From: Actinoplanes sp. TFC3
Lineage (GTDB): Bacteria > Actinomycetota > Actinomycetes > Mycobacteriales > Micromonosporaceae
NCBI RefSeq assembly: GCF_001553785.1
Contig: NZ_LOJP01000001.1
Location: forward strand, 3,744,273-3,808,272
Direction: 5' to 3'
DNA length: 64,000 bases
Below the pieces are notes generated by a model. That model was not told the origin of the DNA. It searched no databases and saw only the letters and a program-made list of their open reading frames with translations. Both the position numbers and the translations under genes were made by a program. Shown one piece after another: positions 27,375 through 36,085 of this stretch (its first letter is position 1; every line of letters begins with the position of its first letter).

Positions 27375-28316
27375 TCACGCTCGTCTCCGCTCCCGCGCCG
27401 AGGTCATCGGCAGCCGGGAGTCCATCTCCTGGTGCGCCCACGAGTCGCGGATCCACGCGTGCGCCGGGTCGTCGGAGAACAGCCAGCGGCGTTCCCCGGG
27501 CCCGGCCATGACATTGAGGTAGTACAGGTCGTAGCCCGGCGCGGCCATCGAGGGCCCGTGCCACCCGTACGGGATGAGCACCACGTCGCCGGCCCGCACC
27601 GGCGTGCACACGTCGATCTCGCGGCCCGGGTAGCCGTACACCCGCTGGTAGCCCGCCCCTGCCACACCCGAGGGTGACCCGGCCACCTCGAAGTAGTAGA
27701 CCTCCTCCAGCGCCGTCTCCCCGGCCTGCGGATCGTCGTGCTTGTGCGGCGGGTACGACGACCAGTTGCCGCCCGGCGTGAGCACCTCGACCGCGATCAG
27801 CCGGTGCGCCTCGAACGATTCCGGGGTGCAGAAGTTGTTCACCTGCCGGCTGGCCTGCCCCGACCCGCGCAGCTCCACCGGCACCGACTCGGCCGGGCCG
27901 TAGCGGAACGGCAGCTTGCGCTCGGCGCGGGCGGCGGGCAGTGCGAACCGGCCGCCGTTACCCGCGCGCAGGGTTACCGAGGACTGCACCGGCAGGTAGG
28001 CGAAATCGGTCACCCGGCTGAACACCGAACGCCGCCCGGTCAGCGTGAGCCGCTCGTCGTCGCAGGTCACGTCGCAGCCACCGGACAGCGGCAGCACCAG
28101 CGTCTCGGAATCCCCGGTGTGGAAACTGACCCGCTCACCGATGCCCATGTCAAGGACCCGAAGCCCGCTGTACGTCCACCCGGCGCTTTCCGGGGTCACC
28201 ACCACATCGAACGGGCCGGACCCACTTGCCCCGCGCTTGAGATGCAAGCTCACAGCCGCTGCCGCGATGGCGTACGGCCGGTCGGCGCGCGTTTCGATCA
28301 ACTCACGAACATCCAT
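27375..28316 (-). CDS. iolB: 5-deoxy-glucuronate isomerase
   Basis: A 313-residue bicupin protein of the IolB family, which isomerises 5-deoxy-glucuronate in inositol breakdown. Diagnostic segments are SGGCDVTCDDERLTLTGR, VNNFCTPESFEAHRLIAVEV and SSYPPHKHDD with metal-binding His residues, then EEVYYFEVAG. ATG 28316 or the preceding GTG 28319 can serve as start. It appears to be the first gene of the leftward operon; iolC, iolD and iolE are absent here. Confidence 0.93.
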   Translation of the reverse strand: MDVRELIETRADRPYAIAAAAVSLHLKRGASGSGPFDVVVTPESAGWTYSGLRVLDMGIGERVSFHTGDSETLVLPLSGGCDVTCDDERLTLTGRRSVFSRVTDFAYLPVQSSVTLRAGNGGRFALPAARAERKLPFRYGPAESVPVELRGSGQASRQVNNFCTPESFEAHRLIAVEVLTPGGNWSSYPPHKHDDPQAGETALEEVYYFEVAGSPSGVAGAGYQRVYGYPGREIDVCTPVRAGDVVLIPYGWHGPSMAAPGYDLYYLNVMAGPGERRWLFSDDPAHAWIRDSWAHQEMDSRLPMTSARERRRA

Positions 28317-28469
28317 CACGGAGCACCGCCCTACGGCGCCGGAGATTTGTTTCGATGTAATAACGCCGCTGCTCTCAGGTCAAGCACGGGGCCCGGCGTA
28401 CCGCTGTGTCGATATCGGTGATAGTCGTTTTCACAGGGATTGCACAGCCAAGGCGTCACGATCCTGGCC

Positions 28470-29201
28470 ATGCAACGACGAAGAAGATGGGCCTGGGGTC
28501 TGGGGATCGCCACGGCCAGTGCCCTCACCGCTTTCGGGGTGGCGTCCTGGCAGGCCAACGCGGCCCCGAACCCGGCGCCGAGCACGGCCGCGGCGGCCGA
28601 CGCGCCGCGGGTGTCCGACCCGCAGCCCGGCCCGGAAGCCGCGGCGGGCACCGGTGCCGACCCGCTGACCACCGATGAGGTCGGCAAGGCGCGGGCCGCG
28701 GCGCTGACCCCGGAGCTGGCGCGCAAGTCGACGGACGTGACCGGCGCGGCCGGGCCGGAATACCTGTCAATCGAGCTGGCCGAGGAGGGCGACGCCCGCA
28801 CCGCGGATGTCTACTTCTACGACTACAAGACCGACAAGCTGGTCAAGCAGGTGGTGGATCTGCGCACGGGCAAGGTCGCCGGGTCCTACTCCGCCGCCGG
28901 GATGCAGCTGCCCGCCTCGGACCGCGAGGTGCAGACCGCCCTCGATCTGCTGATGGCCGACCCGCTGGCCGCCGAGCTCAAGTCGGCGTACCAGCAGGCC
29001 ACCGGCAAGACGCTGGCCGGCAAGGACGGCCTCACCGTCACCGCGCACGTGTTCAAGGCACGCCCGGCCGACGCCGCCACCAAGCAGTGCGGCAAGCACC
29101 GCTGCTTGCAGCTGGTCGTGCAGAGCAAGGACGGCACCTTCATCGACGCCAACGACCTCGTGATCGATCTGTCCGGGCGTACGGTCGCCCGCCTCAAGTA
29201 G
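28470..29201 (+). CDS. secreted copper amine oxidase N-domain protein (tyramine oxidase subunit B-like)
   Basis: A 243-residue exported protein; a basic start MQRRRRWAWGLG leads into a signal segment ending near ASWQANA. The mature part has two copper-amine-oxidase N2/N3-like units: DPLTTDEVGKARAAALTPEL with ADVYFYDYKTDKLVKQVVDL, and VQTALDLLMADPLAAELKSA with LQLVVQSKDGTFIDANDLVI. These units normally precede the catalytic domain in one chain. Here the catalytic domain is the next gene, 16 bases downstream. An in-frame TTG at 28440 is a less likely start. Confidence 0.8.
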   Translation: MQRRRRWAWGLGIATASALTAFGVASWQANAAPNPAPSTAAAADAPRVSDPQPGPEAAAGTGADPLTTDEVGKARAAALTPELARKSTDVTGAAGPEYLSIELAEEGDARTADVYFYDYKTDKLVKQVVDLRTGKVAGSYSAAGMQLPASDREVQTALDLLMADPLAAELKSAYQQATGKTLAGKDGLTVTAHVFKARPADAATKQCGKHRCLQLVVQSKDGTFIDANDLVIDLSGRTVARLK

Positions 29202-29217
29202 ACGGGACCGCACCGCC

Positions 29218-30483
29218 ATGAACTACCGCAAGATTGCCGCCGGGGGCGCTGTTCTCGCGCTCGCCGGCCTGATGCTCACCGGGACACCGGCCCACGCCAA
29301 GGCCCCCGCGGCCGCCTGCGCCGGGTCCAACCAGGTCAAGGAAACGCTGCCCAACGGCACGACCTGGCAACTGTGCTGGCGCATGCAGCCGCAGGCCGGG
29401 CTGGTGCTGGAGAAGGTAGCGGTGTCGTACAAGCGCTACCCGCAGCAGTTGCTGGTGCTTGACTCGATCCGGCTGGCCCAGCTCAACGTGCCCTACGACT
29501 CCGGTGAGACCGAGTACAACGACATCACCGACTACGGCTTCGGCGGTGGGTTCCTCGAGACGCTCACCGGCGACGACTGCAAGGGCGGCTCGGCGCGCAC
29601 CGGCTCCGACGGCGCCGCCACGCCGCGCCGGCGCAAGATCCTGTGCGTCAGCGCCGAGCCGAGTGGCCTGGCGTACCGCTCGCACGACTGGGACGCCCAG
29701 GGCCGCGAGAAGGTCTACAACAAGCTCGGGCACGACCTGGTGCTGCGTTCGATCAGCAAGGTCGGCTGGTACGAGTACGTGACCGAGTACCGCCTGCATG
29801 ACGACGGGCAGATCTCGGCCCGTCTCGGCGCCACCGGTGACCTCTCACCGGGCGACTACGTCAACTCCAGCCGGGGCTGGCCGATCGGCAAGAACGCCCG
29901 CGACTACGCGTCGATGCACTACCACAGCGCCTTCTGGCGGGTCGACTTCAACATCGACGGCAAGAACAAGGACAAGGTCGAGCAGTACGACACCAAGCCC
30001 GACGGTCGCGGCCCGGCCACCGCGAAACTGAAGACCACGAAGACCGACATCGCCAAGGAGGGCTCGTTCAACCGGGCCAACCGGCGCTGGTGGCGCGTGG
30101 TCAGCGACACCAGCAAGAACACCGACGGGCACAAGCGGTCGTACGAGCTGTCGGTGGGCGCCGACGACAAGTACGAGGGGCACCCGGAGACCACGCCGGA
30201 CGTCACCTTCACGCAGAGCCACGCGTGCGAGAAGTACGCCAGCGGCAACGCCGACCCGCAGTGCGCCACCAAGAAGACGATCATCGACTTCGCCAAGGAC
30301 AAGGAAACCCTCAAGGACCCGGTCATGTGGGTCCGGGTGGGCTTCCACCACGTCCCGCGCGACGAGGACCAGAGCCCGATGCCGCTGCACTGGCAGGGTT
30401 TCGACCTGACCCCGCGCGACGCGACGAACATGAACCCGCTCACCCCGGACGGGCGCACCAGCCAGAACGGCCAGCCTCGCTGA
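29218..30483 (+). CDS. secreted copper amine oxidase catalytic-domain protein
   Basis: A 421-residue secreted protein (signal ending near THGTPAHA, residue 27). It matches the catalytic domain of copper amine oxidases, which oxidise primary amines to aldehydes with a topaquinone cofactor. The cofactor-tyrosine region N-Y-D/E-Y appears as VGWYEYVTEY, with Tyr185 kept but Asn replaced by Trp184. Copper ligands are His234 and His236 in MHYHSAFW and probably His390 in HHVPRDEDQSPMPLHWQGF. It lacks the N2/N3 domains, which are supplied by the gene just upstream. The Trp184 change makes activity uncertain. Confidence 0.82.
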   Translation: MNYRKIAAGGAVLALAGLMLTGTPAHAKAPAAACAGSNQVKETLPNGTTWQLCWRMQPQAGLVLEKVAVSYKRYPQQLLVLDSIRLAQLNVPYDSGETEYNDITDYGFGGGFLETLTGDDCKGGSARTGSDGAATPRRRKILCVSAEPSGLAYRSHDWDAQGREKVYNKLGHDLVLRSISKVGWYEYVTEYRLHDDGQISARLGATGDLSPGDYVNSSRGWPIGKNARDYASMHYHSAFWRVDFNIDGKNKDKVEQYDTKPDGRGPATAKLKTTKTDIAKEGSFNRANRRWWRVVSDTSKNTDGHKRSYELSVGADDKYEGHPETTPDVTFTQSHACEKYASGNADPQCATKKTIIDFAKDKETLKDPVMWVRVGFHHVPRDEDQSPMPLHWQGFDLTPRDATNMNPLTPDGRTSQNGQPR

Positions 30484-30547
30484 GCCAGCATCGCAGCGCC
30501 GGCCCGGTGGACCCGTTCCGCCGGGCCGGAACGCCGGGAAGGACACC

Positions 30548-31138
30548 ATGCAGTTACGCCGAGCCGCCGTCGCCCTCGTGCTGGCGGTCACCGCTGCCGC
30601 CGTCACCCTCGCCGCCGGCCACGACAAGGGCGAGCCGCAGCCGGCCCCGGTCGCGGCCACCACCACGGACGCACCGACCGCCTTGGACGTCACGTTCGCG
30701 CAGATGATGATCGTGCACCACGCGCAGGCCGTGTCGATGAGCAAGGCGTTGCTGGCCAAGCCGGGCGCCCCCGAGCGGATCGCCAACATCGCCGATTTCG
30801 TGGCCCACGACCAGCAACGCGAGATCGACGAGATGAACGCGTGGCTGCAGGCGTGGGGCTACCCGGCGGTCGACCCGGGCGACCCCGCCGTCCAGAAGCT
30901 GCACGGCGGGGCGGGACACGGCATGATGTCCGCCGGCCAACTGCACCGGCTGGATCGGGCCGCGTTCCCCGAAGCGGGAAAGCTCTACCTGACTCAGATG
31001 ATCGAGCACCACAACGGCGCCATCACCATGGCCACCTCGTTGCTGCGAAACGAGGGCAACGAGTTCACCCATGGCGTCGCCAAGCATGTGGTCAACGAGC
31101 AGACCGCCGAAAACGACGCCATGAGAGCCCTGCTGTGA
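30548..31138 (+). CDS. secreted DUF305 protein, possible copper chaperone
   Basis: A 196-residue exported protein with two DUF305 units, each rich in His/Met: FAQMMIVHHAQAVSMSKALL and YLTQMIEHHNGAITMATSLL, with GGAGHGMMSAGQLHRL between them. DUF305 proteins, such as CopM of cyanobacteria, bind copper through such HH/M patterns. GGAAGG lies before the ATG, 64 bases after the amine oxidase. The placement suggests it loads or protects the oxidase's copper; this is an inference. Confidence 0.85.
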   Translation: MQLRRAAVALVLAVTAAAVTLAAGHDKGEPQPAPVAATTTDAPTALDVTFAQMMIVHHAQAVSMSKALLAKPGAPERIANIADFVAHDQQREIDEMNAWLQAWGYPAVDPGDPAVQKLHGGAGHGMMSAGQLHRLDRAAFPEAGKLYLTQMIEHHNGAITMATSLLRNEGNEFTHGVAKHVVNEQTAENDAMRALL

Positions 31139-31148
31139 CGCGTGCCGA

Positions 31149-31718
31149 TCAGGCGTCGCGCCACATGCGGTAGAACGGGGTGCCGCCGGGCAGAGCAACC
31201 TTGAACGGCGTCAGGTGGTGGTAGCCGAGGCGGCGGTACAGGCGGATGTTGTCCGCGTTCGTCGCCTCCAGATACGCCGGCAGGGTGAGCCGGGCATGCC
31301 TGTGCTGCAGCAGTGCGGTGCCCAGTCCGGCACGGCGGTGGTGCGGGTGGACCGCCAGGAACGCGAGATGCCAGTGCGGCTCCAGCGGGTGGTGCCTGCC
31401 GAGGATGCGGTGCAGATCCTGGAAGGCCGCAAGGTAAGGACCGGCCAGGGCGGCGAGGCTTCGATCGTACGAGGAATCGGCTGTTTCCGGGGTGGTCCGG
31501 TCGAACCACACAGCGGCCGCAGCCGGCTCCCCCAGCGGCCCCGGGATGATGTCGATAGTGGCGGCGGCCGAGGCCAGGTCGAAGAAGTTGGTCATCACCG
31601 GCAGCCGGTCCTTCTCGTCGGGCACCAGCGCGTGATTTTGTTCGAGGTCGTCGAAGGCGATCCCGATGAGTTCGGCGACCGCCCGGCGCTCGCCAGCGTG
31701 GGCCAGACGGATCACCAC
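31149..31718 (-). CDS. GNAT-family N-acetyltransferase
   Basis: A 189-residue acetyltransferase. The acetyl-CoA-binding motif is HLAFLAVHPHHRRAGLGTAL (V-x-x-x-x-R-x-x-G-x-G), followed by LEATNADNIRLYRRLGYHHL, typical of the C-terminal GNAT segment. The GTG at 31718 overlaps the stop of the amino acid permease gene, so the two are coupled. The substrate is unknown. Confidence 0.9.
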   Translation of the reverse strand: MVIRLAHAGERRAVAELIGIAFDDLEQNHALVPDEKDRLPVMTNFFDLASAAATIDIIPGPLGEPAAAAVWFDRTTPETADSSYDRSLAALAGPYLAAFQDLHRILGRHHPLEPHWHLAFLAVHPHHRRAGLGTALLQHRHARLTLPAYLEATNADNIRLYRRLGYHHLTPFKVALPGGTPFYRMWRDA

Positions 31719-33196
31719 TGGTCACCGCCGTCGAGCCGGAACCGGCGGCTACGCGCACCCCAGCCGATGCCCTCGTAGACGCTGGGCCGGGTCCGGCGCA
31801 GCGTCAGCGCCCAGATGGCCCCGGCCGCGGCGAAGATGGCATACGCCAGCGGCACGACCCACGTCGGCCGGGACCCGGGCAGCACCCCGAACAGCGTGGC
31901 GATGTTGGTGATGGCCAGCGTGGTGACCACGATCAGCAGGGCCGTGGCGGTGAACGGTGCCACCACGCGCCGCCACAGGTTCTCCCCGGCCGGCTCATTG
32001 GCGAAGTACCCGAGCACCGCCGCCGAGGTCACCGTGAGCAGCAGCAACACGCCGAGCCCGCCCGTGGAGCCACCCCAGAAGAACAGCTGCACCACCGGAT
32101 CCCAGCCCAGCAGCGCGTACGCCAGGATCACCAGCAGCCCGAACGCGGACTGGGCGAGCGAGCCGTTCTTGGGCGCACCGGTGCCCGGCACGGTACGCCC
32201 GAACGCGCGCGGCAGCACACCCTCGCGCCCGAGCGAGAACGTGTAGCGGGCGATGATGTTGTGGAACGAGATCATCGCGGCGATCAGGGAGGTCAGGAAC
32301 AGCGCGTGTCCGAGATGGACGGCGGTGCTGCCCAGGCGGTCGGCGGCGAGCAGGAAGAACAGCTCGGGTCCGGTCACCGCGGCGCGCTCGGTCACGTCGG
32401 GTCCGGCGGCCGAGATCATCGCCCAGGCCGAGAAGGCGTAGAGGACGGCGATCAGGGTGATGGCGATGTAGGTGGCACGCGGGACCGTACGCCGGGGGTC
32501 GCGCGATTCCTCGCTGAACACCACCGACTGCTCGAAGCCGACGAACCCGGTCACGGCCATGACCAGCAGGGCCCCGGCGCCGGTGCCGGTGAGCCCGGCC
32601 GGGTTGAGCGGCGCCGCCGAGGCGTGGAAGCCGCCGGTGAACAGGTCGGCGACGCTGAACACCACGACCAGCACGATCTCGGCGACCAGCAGCGTGGCCA
32701 GGACCTTGCCGTTGACCGCGACGTCGCGTACGCCGAGCACGGCGACCAGCAGCCAGGCGGCGAGCGCGATGAGCCACCAGGGCAGGTCGATGCCGAACCA
32801 GCCGGTCAGCAGCGGCGCCGCGATCGCGCCGAACCCGCCGTACGAGGCGACCTGGAAGCTGTTGTAGGCCGCCAGCGCGACCCAGGCCGCGCCGACGCCG
32901 AACGGGCGGCCGAGCCCGCGCGAGATGTAGGCGTAGAACGCCCCCGCGTTGGCGATGTGGCGGGCCATGGCGACGTAGCCGACCGAGAACAGGGCCAGCA
33001 CCAGCGCGACGGTCAGGAACGCGATGGCCACGGCGGTGAGCCCGGTGACGGCCAGGCCGGTCGGGATTACCCCGGCAACCACGGTCAGCGGTGCGGCGGC
33101 GGACATCACGAAGAACACGACAGCGGGTACGCCGAGGCGGTCGCGGGCCAGGGCGGTGCAGAGCCGGGCGCTGCCGGCCGAGGTGGTGTAGGGCAT
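31712..33196 (-). CDS. APC-family amino acid permease
   Basis: A 494-residue membrane protein with 12 predicted helices, beginning with VMSAAAPLTVVAGVIPTGLA. Segments of the family are IANAGAFYAYISRGLGRPFG in helix 2-3 and GFVGFEQSVVFSEESRDPRR with the SEE-rich loop after helix 6. Amino acid or polyamine uptake is likely. It lies 33 bases after GPP34 on the same strand and overlaps the acetyltransferase. Confidence 0.9.
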   Translation of the reverse strand: MPYTTSAGSARLCTALARDRLGVPAVVFFVMSAAAPLTVVAGVIPTGLAVTGLTAVAIAFLTVALVLALFSVGYVAMARHIANAGAFYAYISRGLGRPFGVGAAWVALAAYNSFQVASYGGFGAIAAPLLTGWFGIDLPWWLIALAAWLLVAVLGVRDVAVNGKVLATLLVAEIVLVVVFSVADLFTGGFHASAAPLNPAGLTGTGAGALLVMAVTGFVGFEQSVVFSEESRDPRRTVPRATYIAITLIAVLYAFSAWAMISAAGPDVTERAAVTGPELFFLLAADRLGSTAVHLGHALFLTSLIAAMISFHNIIARYTFSLGREGVLPRAFGRTVPGTGAPKNGSLAQSAFGLLVILAYALLGWDPVVQLFFWGGSTGGLGVLLLLTVTSAAVLGYFANEPAGENLWRRVVAPFTATALLIVVTTLAITNIATLFGVLPGSRPTWVVPLAYAIFAAAGAIWALTLRRTRPSVYEGIGWGARSRRFRLDGGDQW

Positions 33197-33229
33197 GAGG
33201 GGTGCTCCTTGCTGTCGGAGGAGGGGTGA

Positions 33230-33874
33230 TCAGGCCCGGCGGGCCATGACAGCGTCGCCCACTGCCGCTTCGGCGTGGCCGACGAGCAGGTGCAGCGGCT
33301 CCGGCAGGCGCCGGCGCAGCTGGTCGAAGAGGTGGTCGCGCCCGCGGGGGTCGAGCGCGACCAGGACGTGCTGGTCCAGGCCGGTGGCGAAGACCAGCCC
33401 GGCCAGCACGAGATCGGGGACGCCGAGCAGTTCGCGGCGCTCGGCGGCGACCCGGATGCGGCTGCCGGGGCGGCCGGTGACGACCGTGTCGGCGGGCACG
33501 TAGCGCAGCCGGGTGCCGAACAGGCCGCGGGTGGCGATGCGCTGCACCAGCCCGGCCCGGGTGAGTCGGCGCGAGATCAGATCGGCCGCGACGCCGGTGG
33601 ACAGGTAGGCGATCCAGTCGCGCACCCCGCGGCGCTGCTCGCGGACGAGCTGGCCGAGCACGGCGGTGGTGGCCAGGTCGGGCGGCGGGCGGTCGTCGAG
33701 CACGACCAGCCGCTCGTCGCGCAGGTCGAGGCGGCGCAACAGGATGAGTTCGGCGAGCACGGCCGAGGACAGGCCGAGCCCGAGCGTGGCGGGCGTCAGC
33801 ACACAACGGCCGCGCACGGTGTCGTGGGCGGCCAGGTAGAGGTCGTCGGCGAGCGGTACCTGTGCGATGAGCAC
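33230..33874 (-). CDS. GPP34 (GOLPH3-like) family protein
   Basis: A 214-residue protein of the GPP34 family. Features are LADDLYLAAHDTVRGRCVL at the start, LGLSSAVLAELILLRRLDLR (the lipid-binding-loop region), and LVREQRRGVRDWIAYLS. Actinomycetes carry many GPP34 paralogues; eukaryotic GOLPH3 binds phosphoinositides, but the bacterial role is unsettled. It is the first gene of a leftward set with the APC permease and GNAT protein. Confidence 0.88.
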   Translation of the reverse strand: MLIAQVPLADDLYLAAHDTVRGRCVLTPATLGLGLSSAVLAELILLRRLDLRDERLVVLDDRPPPDLATTAVLGQLVREQRRGVRDWIAYLSTGVAADLISRRLTRAGLVQRIATRGLFGTRLRYVPADTVVTGRPGSRIRVAAERRELLGVPDLVLAGLVFATGLDQHVLVALDPRGRDHLFDQLRRRLPEPLHLLVGHAEAAVGDAVMARRA

Positions 33875-33979
33875 GAGGACCCTCCAAACAAGCGGTCGAA
33901 AACGGATGCGGACAGCACGGGGCCACCTTCCGTACGGACGGCAGCGCCCGTAGGGACACCGCGTAGTGTGGCAGTCCCG

Positions 33980-34007
33980 TGACTACTAGCGCAACGCCTA
34001 GTAGTCA
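33980..34007. promoter_or_regulatory. perfect inverted repeat upstream of GPP34 and the dioxygenase
   Basis: TGACTACTAG (33980-33989) and CTAGTAGTCA (33998-34007) flank the loop CGCAACGC. Ten-base arms match exactly. It lies in the 217-base divergent region, 106 bases before GPP34 and 84 before the dioxygenase start, and could be an operator; as RNA it would be a hairpin on either strand. Confidence 0.6.
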
Positions 34008-34027
34008 GAGGCTAAGGAAAGGTTTAG

Positions 34028-34081
34028 TTGACGCATCAAGTAGATGGGCGTACGGTGGAGCCCAGTTAGTTGAAGGCTCAA
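34028..34081. promoter_or_regulatory. two TTGA-N4-TCAA operator boxes before the dioxygenase gene
   Basis: TTGA-CGCA-TCAA lies at 34028-34039 and TTGA-AGGC-TCAA at 34070-34081. Both are preceded by TTAG. The centres are 42 bases apart, four helical turns. The second box is directly before the GGAGG site of the dioxygenase. Such pairs are typical of MarR-type repressors that sense aromatic compounds. Confidence 0.6.
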
Positions 34082-34091
34082 CGGAGGCATC

Positions 34092-34862
34092 ATGAGCGCG
34101 CTGCCCGCCCTGTTCCTCAGCCACGGCGCCCCGCCGCTGGTCGACAACCCTGCGTGGGTGGCCCAGTTGCAGCAGCTCGCCGCGGATCTGCCCCGGCCCA
34201 GGGCGATCCTGATGGCCTCGGCGCACTGGGAGTCCGCGCCGCTGATGCTCGGCGCCACCGAGACCGTGCCGCTGGTCTACGACTTCGGCGGCTTCGCCCA
34301 GCGCTACTACGAGGTGCAGTACCGCGCCCCCGGCGCCCCCGAACTGGCCGCCCGGGTCGAGAAGCTGATGCCCGGCACCGAGCACGTCGTGCGCACCAAC
34401 CGCGGCCTCGACCACGGCGCGTACGTCCCGCTGTCGGTGATGTATCCCGATGCCGGCATCCCGGTGCTGCAGATGTCGCTGCCCACCCTGGAGCCCGATC
34501 GCCTGCTCGACCTCGGGCGCCGGCTGGCCCCACTGCGCGACGAGGGCATCCTGATCGTCGGCTCCGGCTTCACCACGCACGGGCTGCCGTTCCTGCGCGA
34601 CTGGAGCGAGGACGCCAAGGCCCCCGGCTGGTCGCGGGAGTTCGACCACTGGGCCGCCGAGGCACTGTCGCGTGGCGCCGTCGACGAGCTGGCCGACTTC
34701 CGCCGCCTCGCCCCCGGGATGCCGTACGCCCACCCGACCATCGAGCATTTCGCGCCGATGTTTCTGACGCTGGGGGCCTCCAGCAACCCCGGACAGCCCG
34801 CCGACCAGCCGATCGAGGGCTTCTGGATGGGTTTGTCGAAACGCTCGTTCGTGGCCGCCTGA
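34092..34862 (+). CDS. DODA-type extradiol dioxygenase (LigB family)
   Basis: A 256-residue member of the class III extradiol ring-opening dioxygenases, similar to YgiD/4,5-DOPA dioxygenase. Likely iron ligands are His11 in LFLSHGAPP and His45 in MASAHWES, with further conserved histidines in GLDHGAYVPL and GSGFTTHG. It would open a catechol ring next to the hydroxyls; the physiological substrate is unknown. An ACGGAGG site precedes the ATG, overlapping an operator box. Confidence 0.92.
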   Translation: MSALPALFLSHGAPPLVDNPAWVAQLQQLAADLPRPRAILMASAHWESAPLMLGATETVPLVYDFGGFAQRYYEVQYRAPGAPELAARVEKLMPGTEHVVRTNRGLDHGAYVPLSVMYPDAGIPVLQMSLPTLEPDRLLDLGRRLAPLRDEGILIVGSGFTTHGLPFLRDWSEDAKAPGWSREFDHWAAEALSRGAVDELADFRRLAPGMPYAHPTIEHFAPMFLTLGASSNPGQPADQPIEGFWMGLSKRSFVAA

Positions 34863-34981
34863 GCCGGGACAAAACACCGCTCATCCGGGGCTTTTCAGGA
34901 TTCTCCCAGTCTGACCAGCGATTCTAGGGGTACCCAAGAGCTCCCCAAGCCTGTTCTGACGACGCCGGAGGTTCTCCCCTG

Positions 34982-35989
34982 ATGCTTGAGGTCACCGCGC
35001 TCGGCTGGACGCTGACCATTGGGGTCATCGTCGCCCTGCTCGCCCTCGACCTGACCCTCGGCGTGCTGCGCCCGCACGCCGTCGGGTTCCGTGAGGCCAC
35101 CGCCTGGTCGGTCTTCTACATCGCCGTCGCCGTCCTCTTCGGCGTGGTGTTCGCCCAGGTCGCCGGCTGGGACTACGGCACCGAGTACTTCGCCGGCTAC
35201 ATCGTCGAGAAGAGCCTGTCGGTCGACAATCTCTTCGTCTTCGTGATCATCATGAGCACGTTCGCGGTGCCCGAGAAGTACCAGCAGGAGGTGCTCACCT
35301 TCGGCATCATCATCGCGCTGGTGCTGCGGGTCATCTTCATCGCGCTCGGGGCGACGCTGCTGTCGCTGTTCTCGTTCATGTTCCTGATCTTCGGCCTGCT
35401 GCTGATCTACACCGCGGTGCAGCTTTTCCGCCACCGCGAGGAAGATCCCAGCGTCGACGACAACGCACTGGTCAAGGCCAGCAAGCGGCTGTTCCCGGTG
35501 ACCGACGAGTACGTCGGCGGCAAGCTGTTCGCCCGCATCGACGGCAAGCGGATGGCCACCCCGCTGTTCATCACGCTGATCGCGATCGGCAGCTCCGACC
35601 TGCTGTTCGCGCTCGACTCGATCCCCGCGGTGTTCGGGGTGACCGAGCAGGCGTACATCGTCTTCGTCGCCAACGCCTTTGCCCTGCTCGGCCTTCGGGC
35701 GTTGTTCTTCCTGGTCAAGGGTCTGCTGGACCGGCTGGTGTACCTGTCCACCGGGTTGTCGCTGATCCTGGCGTTCATCGGCGCGAAGCTGGTGCTGCAC
35801 TGGCTGCACGAGGACATCTGGCACGCCGCGCCGCAGATCAGCACCCCGGTCTCGCTCGGCGTCATCGTGGTGGTGCTGGCCATCACCACCGTCGCCAGCC
35901 TGATGAAGACGCGCAACGACCCGAAGGCCAAGGCGCATGCCGGCAGCCTGCGCGCGGCGCCGTCCCGCGAGGAAACCGAGCAACGCTAG
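34982..35989 (+). CDS. TerC-family membrane protein
   Basis: A 335-residue integral membrane protein with about nine helices. The two family signatures are EKSLSVDNLFVFVIIMSTFA and IAIGSSDLLFALDSIPAVFG, whose acidic residues in the membrane are thought to bind metal. TerC/Alx proteins export manganese or contribute to tellurite resistance. GGAGG lies before the ATG. No Mn-sensing yybP-ykoY riboswitch is apparent in the 119 bases upstream. Confidence 0.93.
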   Translation: MLEVTALGWTLTIGVIVALLALDLTLGVLRPHAVGFREATAWSVFYIAVAVLFGVVFAQVAGWDYGTEYFAGYIVEKSLSVDNLFVFVIIMSTFAVPEKYQQEVLTFGIIIALVLRVIFIALGATLLSLFSFMFLIFGLLLIYTAVQLFRHREEDPSVDDNALVKASKRLFPVTDEYVGGKLFARIDGKRMATPLFITLIAIGSSDLLFALDSIPAVFGVTEQAYIVFVANAFALLGLRALFFLVKGLLDRLVYLSTGLSLILAFIGAKLVLHWLHEDIWHAAPQISTPVSLGVIVVVLAITTVASLMKTRNDPKAKAHAGSLRAAPSREETEQR

Positions 35990-36011
35990 ACCCGCGAGGA
36001 GATCCCGCACG

Positions 36012-36046
36012 CAACGCGGCCCCGGCAAGGCGCCGGGGCCGCGTTG
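36012..36046. terminator. strong hairpin terminator after terC
   Basis: A 15-bp perfect stem, CAACGCGGCCCCGGC with GCCGGGGCCGCGTTG, and a five-base loop (AAGGC), followed by TTCT. It sits between terC and the convergent small gene at 36086 and can serve both strands. Confidence 0.9.
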
Positions 36047-36078
36047 TTCTGGTCCGCTGAGGTTCTGGTCCGCTGAGG
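36047..36078. repeat. 16-bp tandem duplication
   Basis: TTCTGGTCCGCTGAGG occurs twice in direct succession (36047-36062 and 36063-36078) just after the terC terminator. It is non-coding and appears to be a recent duplication. Confidence 0.85.
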
Positions 36079-36085
36079 CCTGAGG

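Noticed and set aside
34863-34981. yybP-ykoY manganese riboswitch before terC
   Set aside because: TerC genes often follow this riboswitch, but neither of its conserved internal loops can be recognised in these 119 bases.
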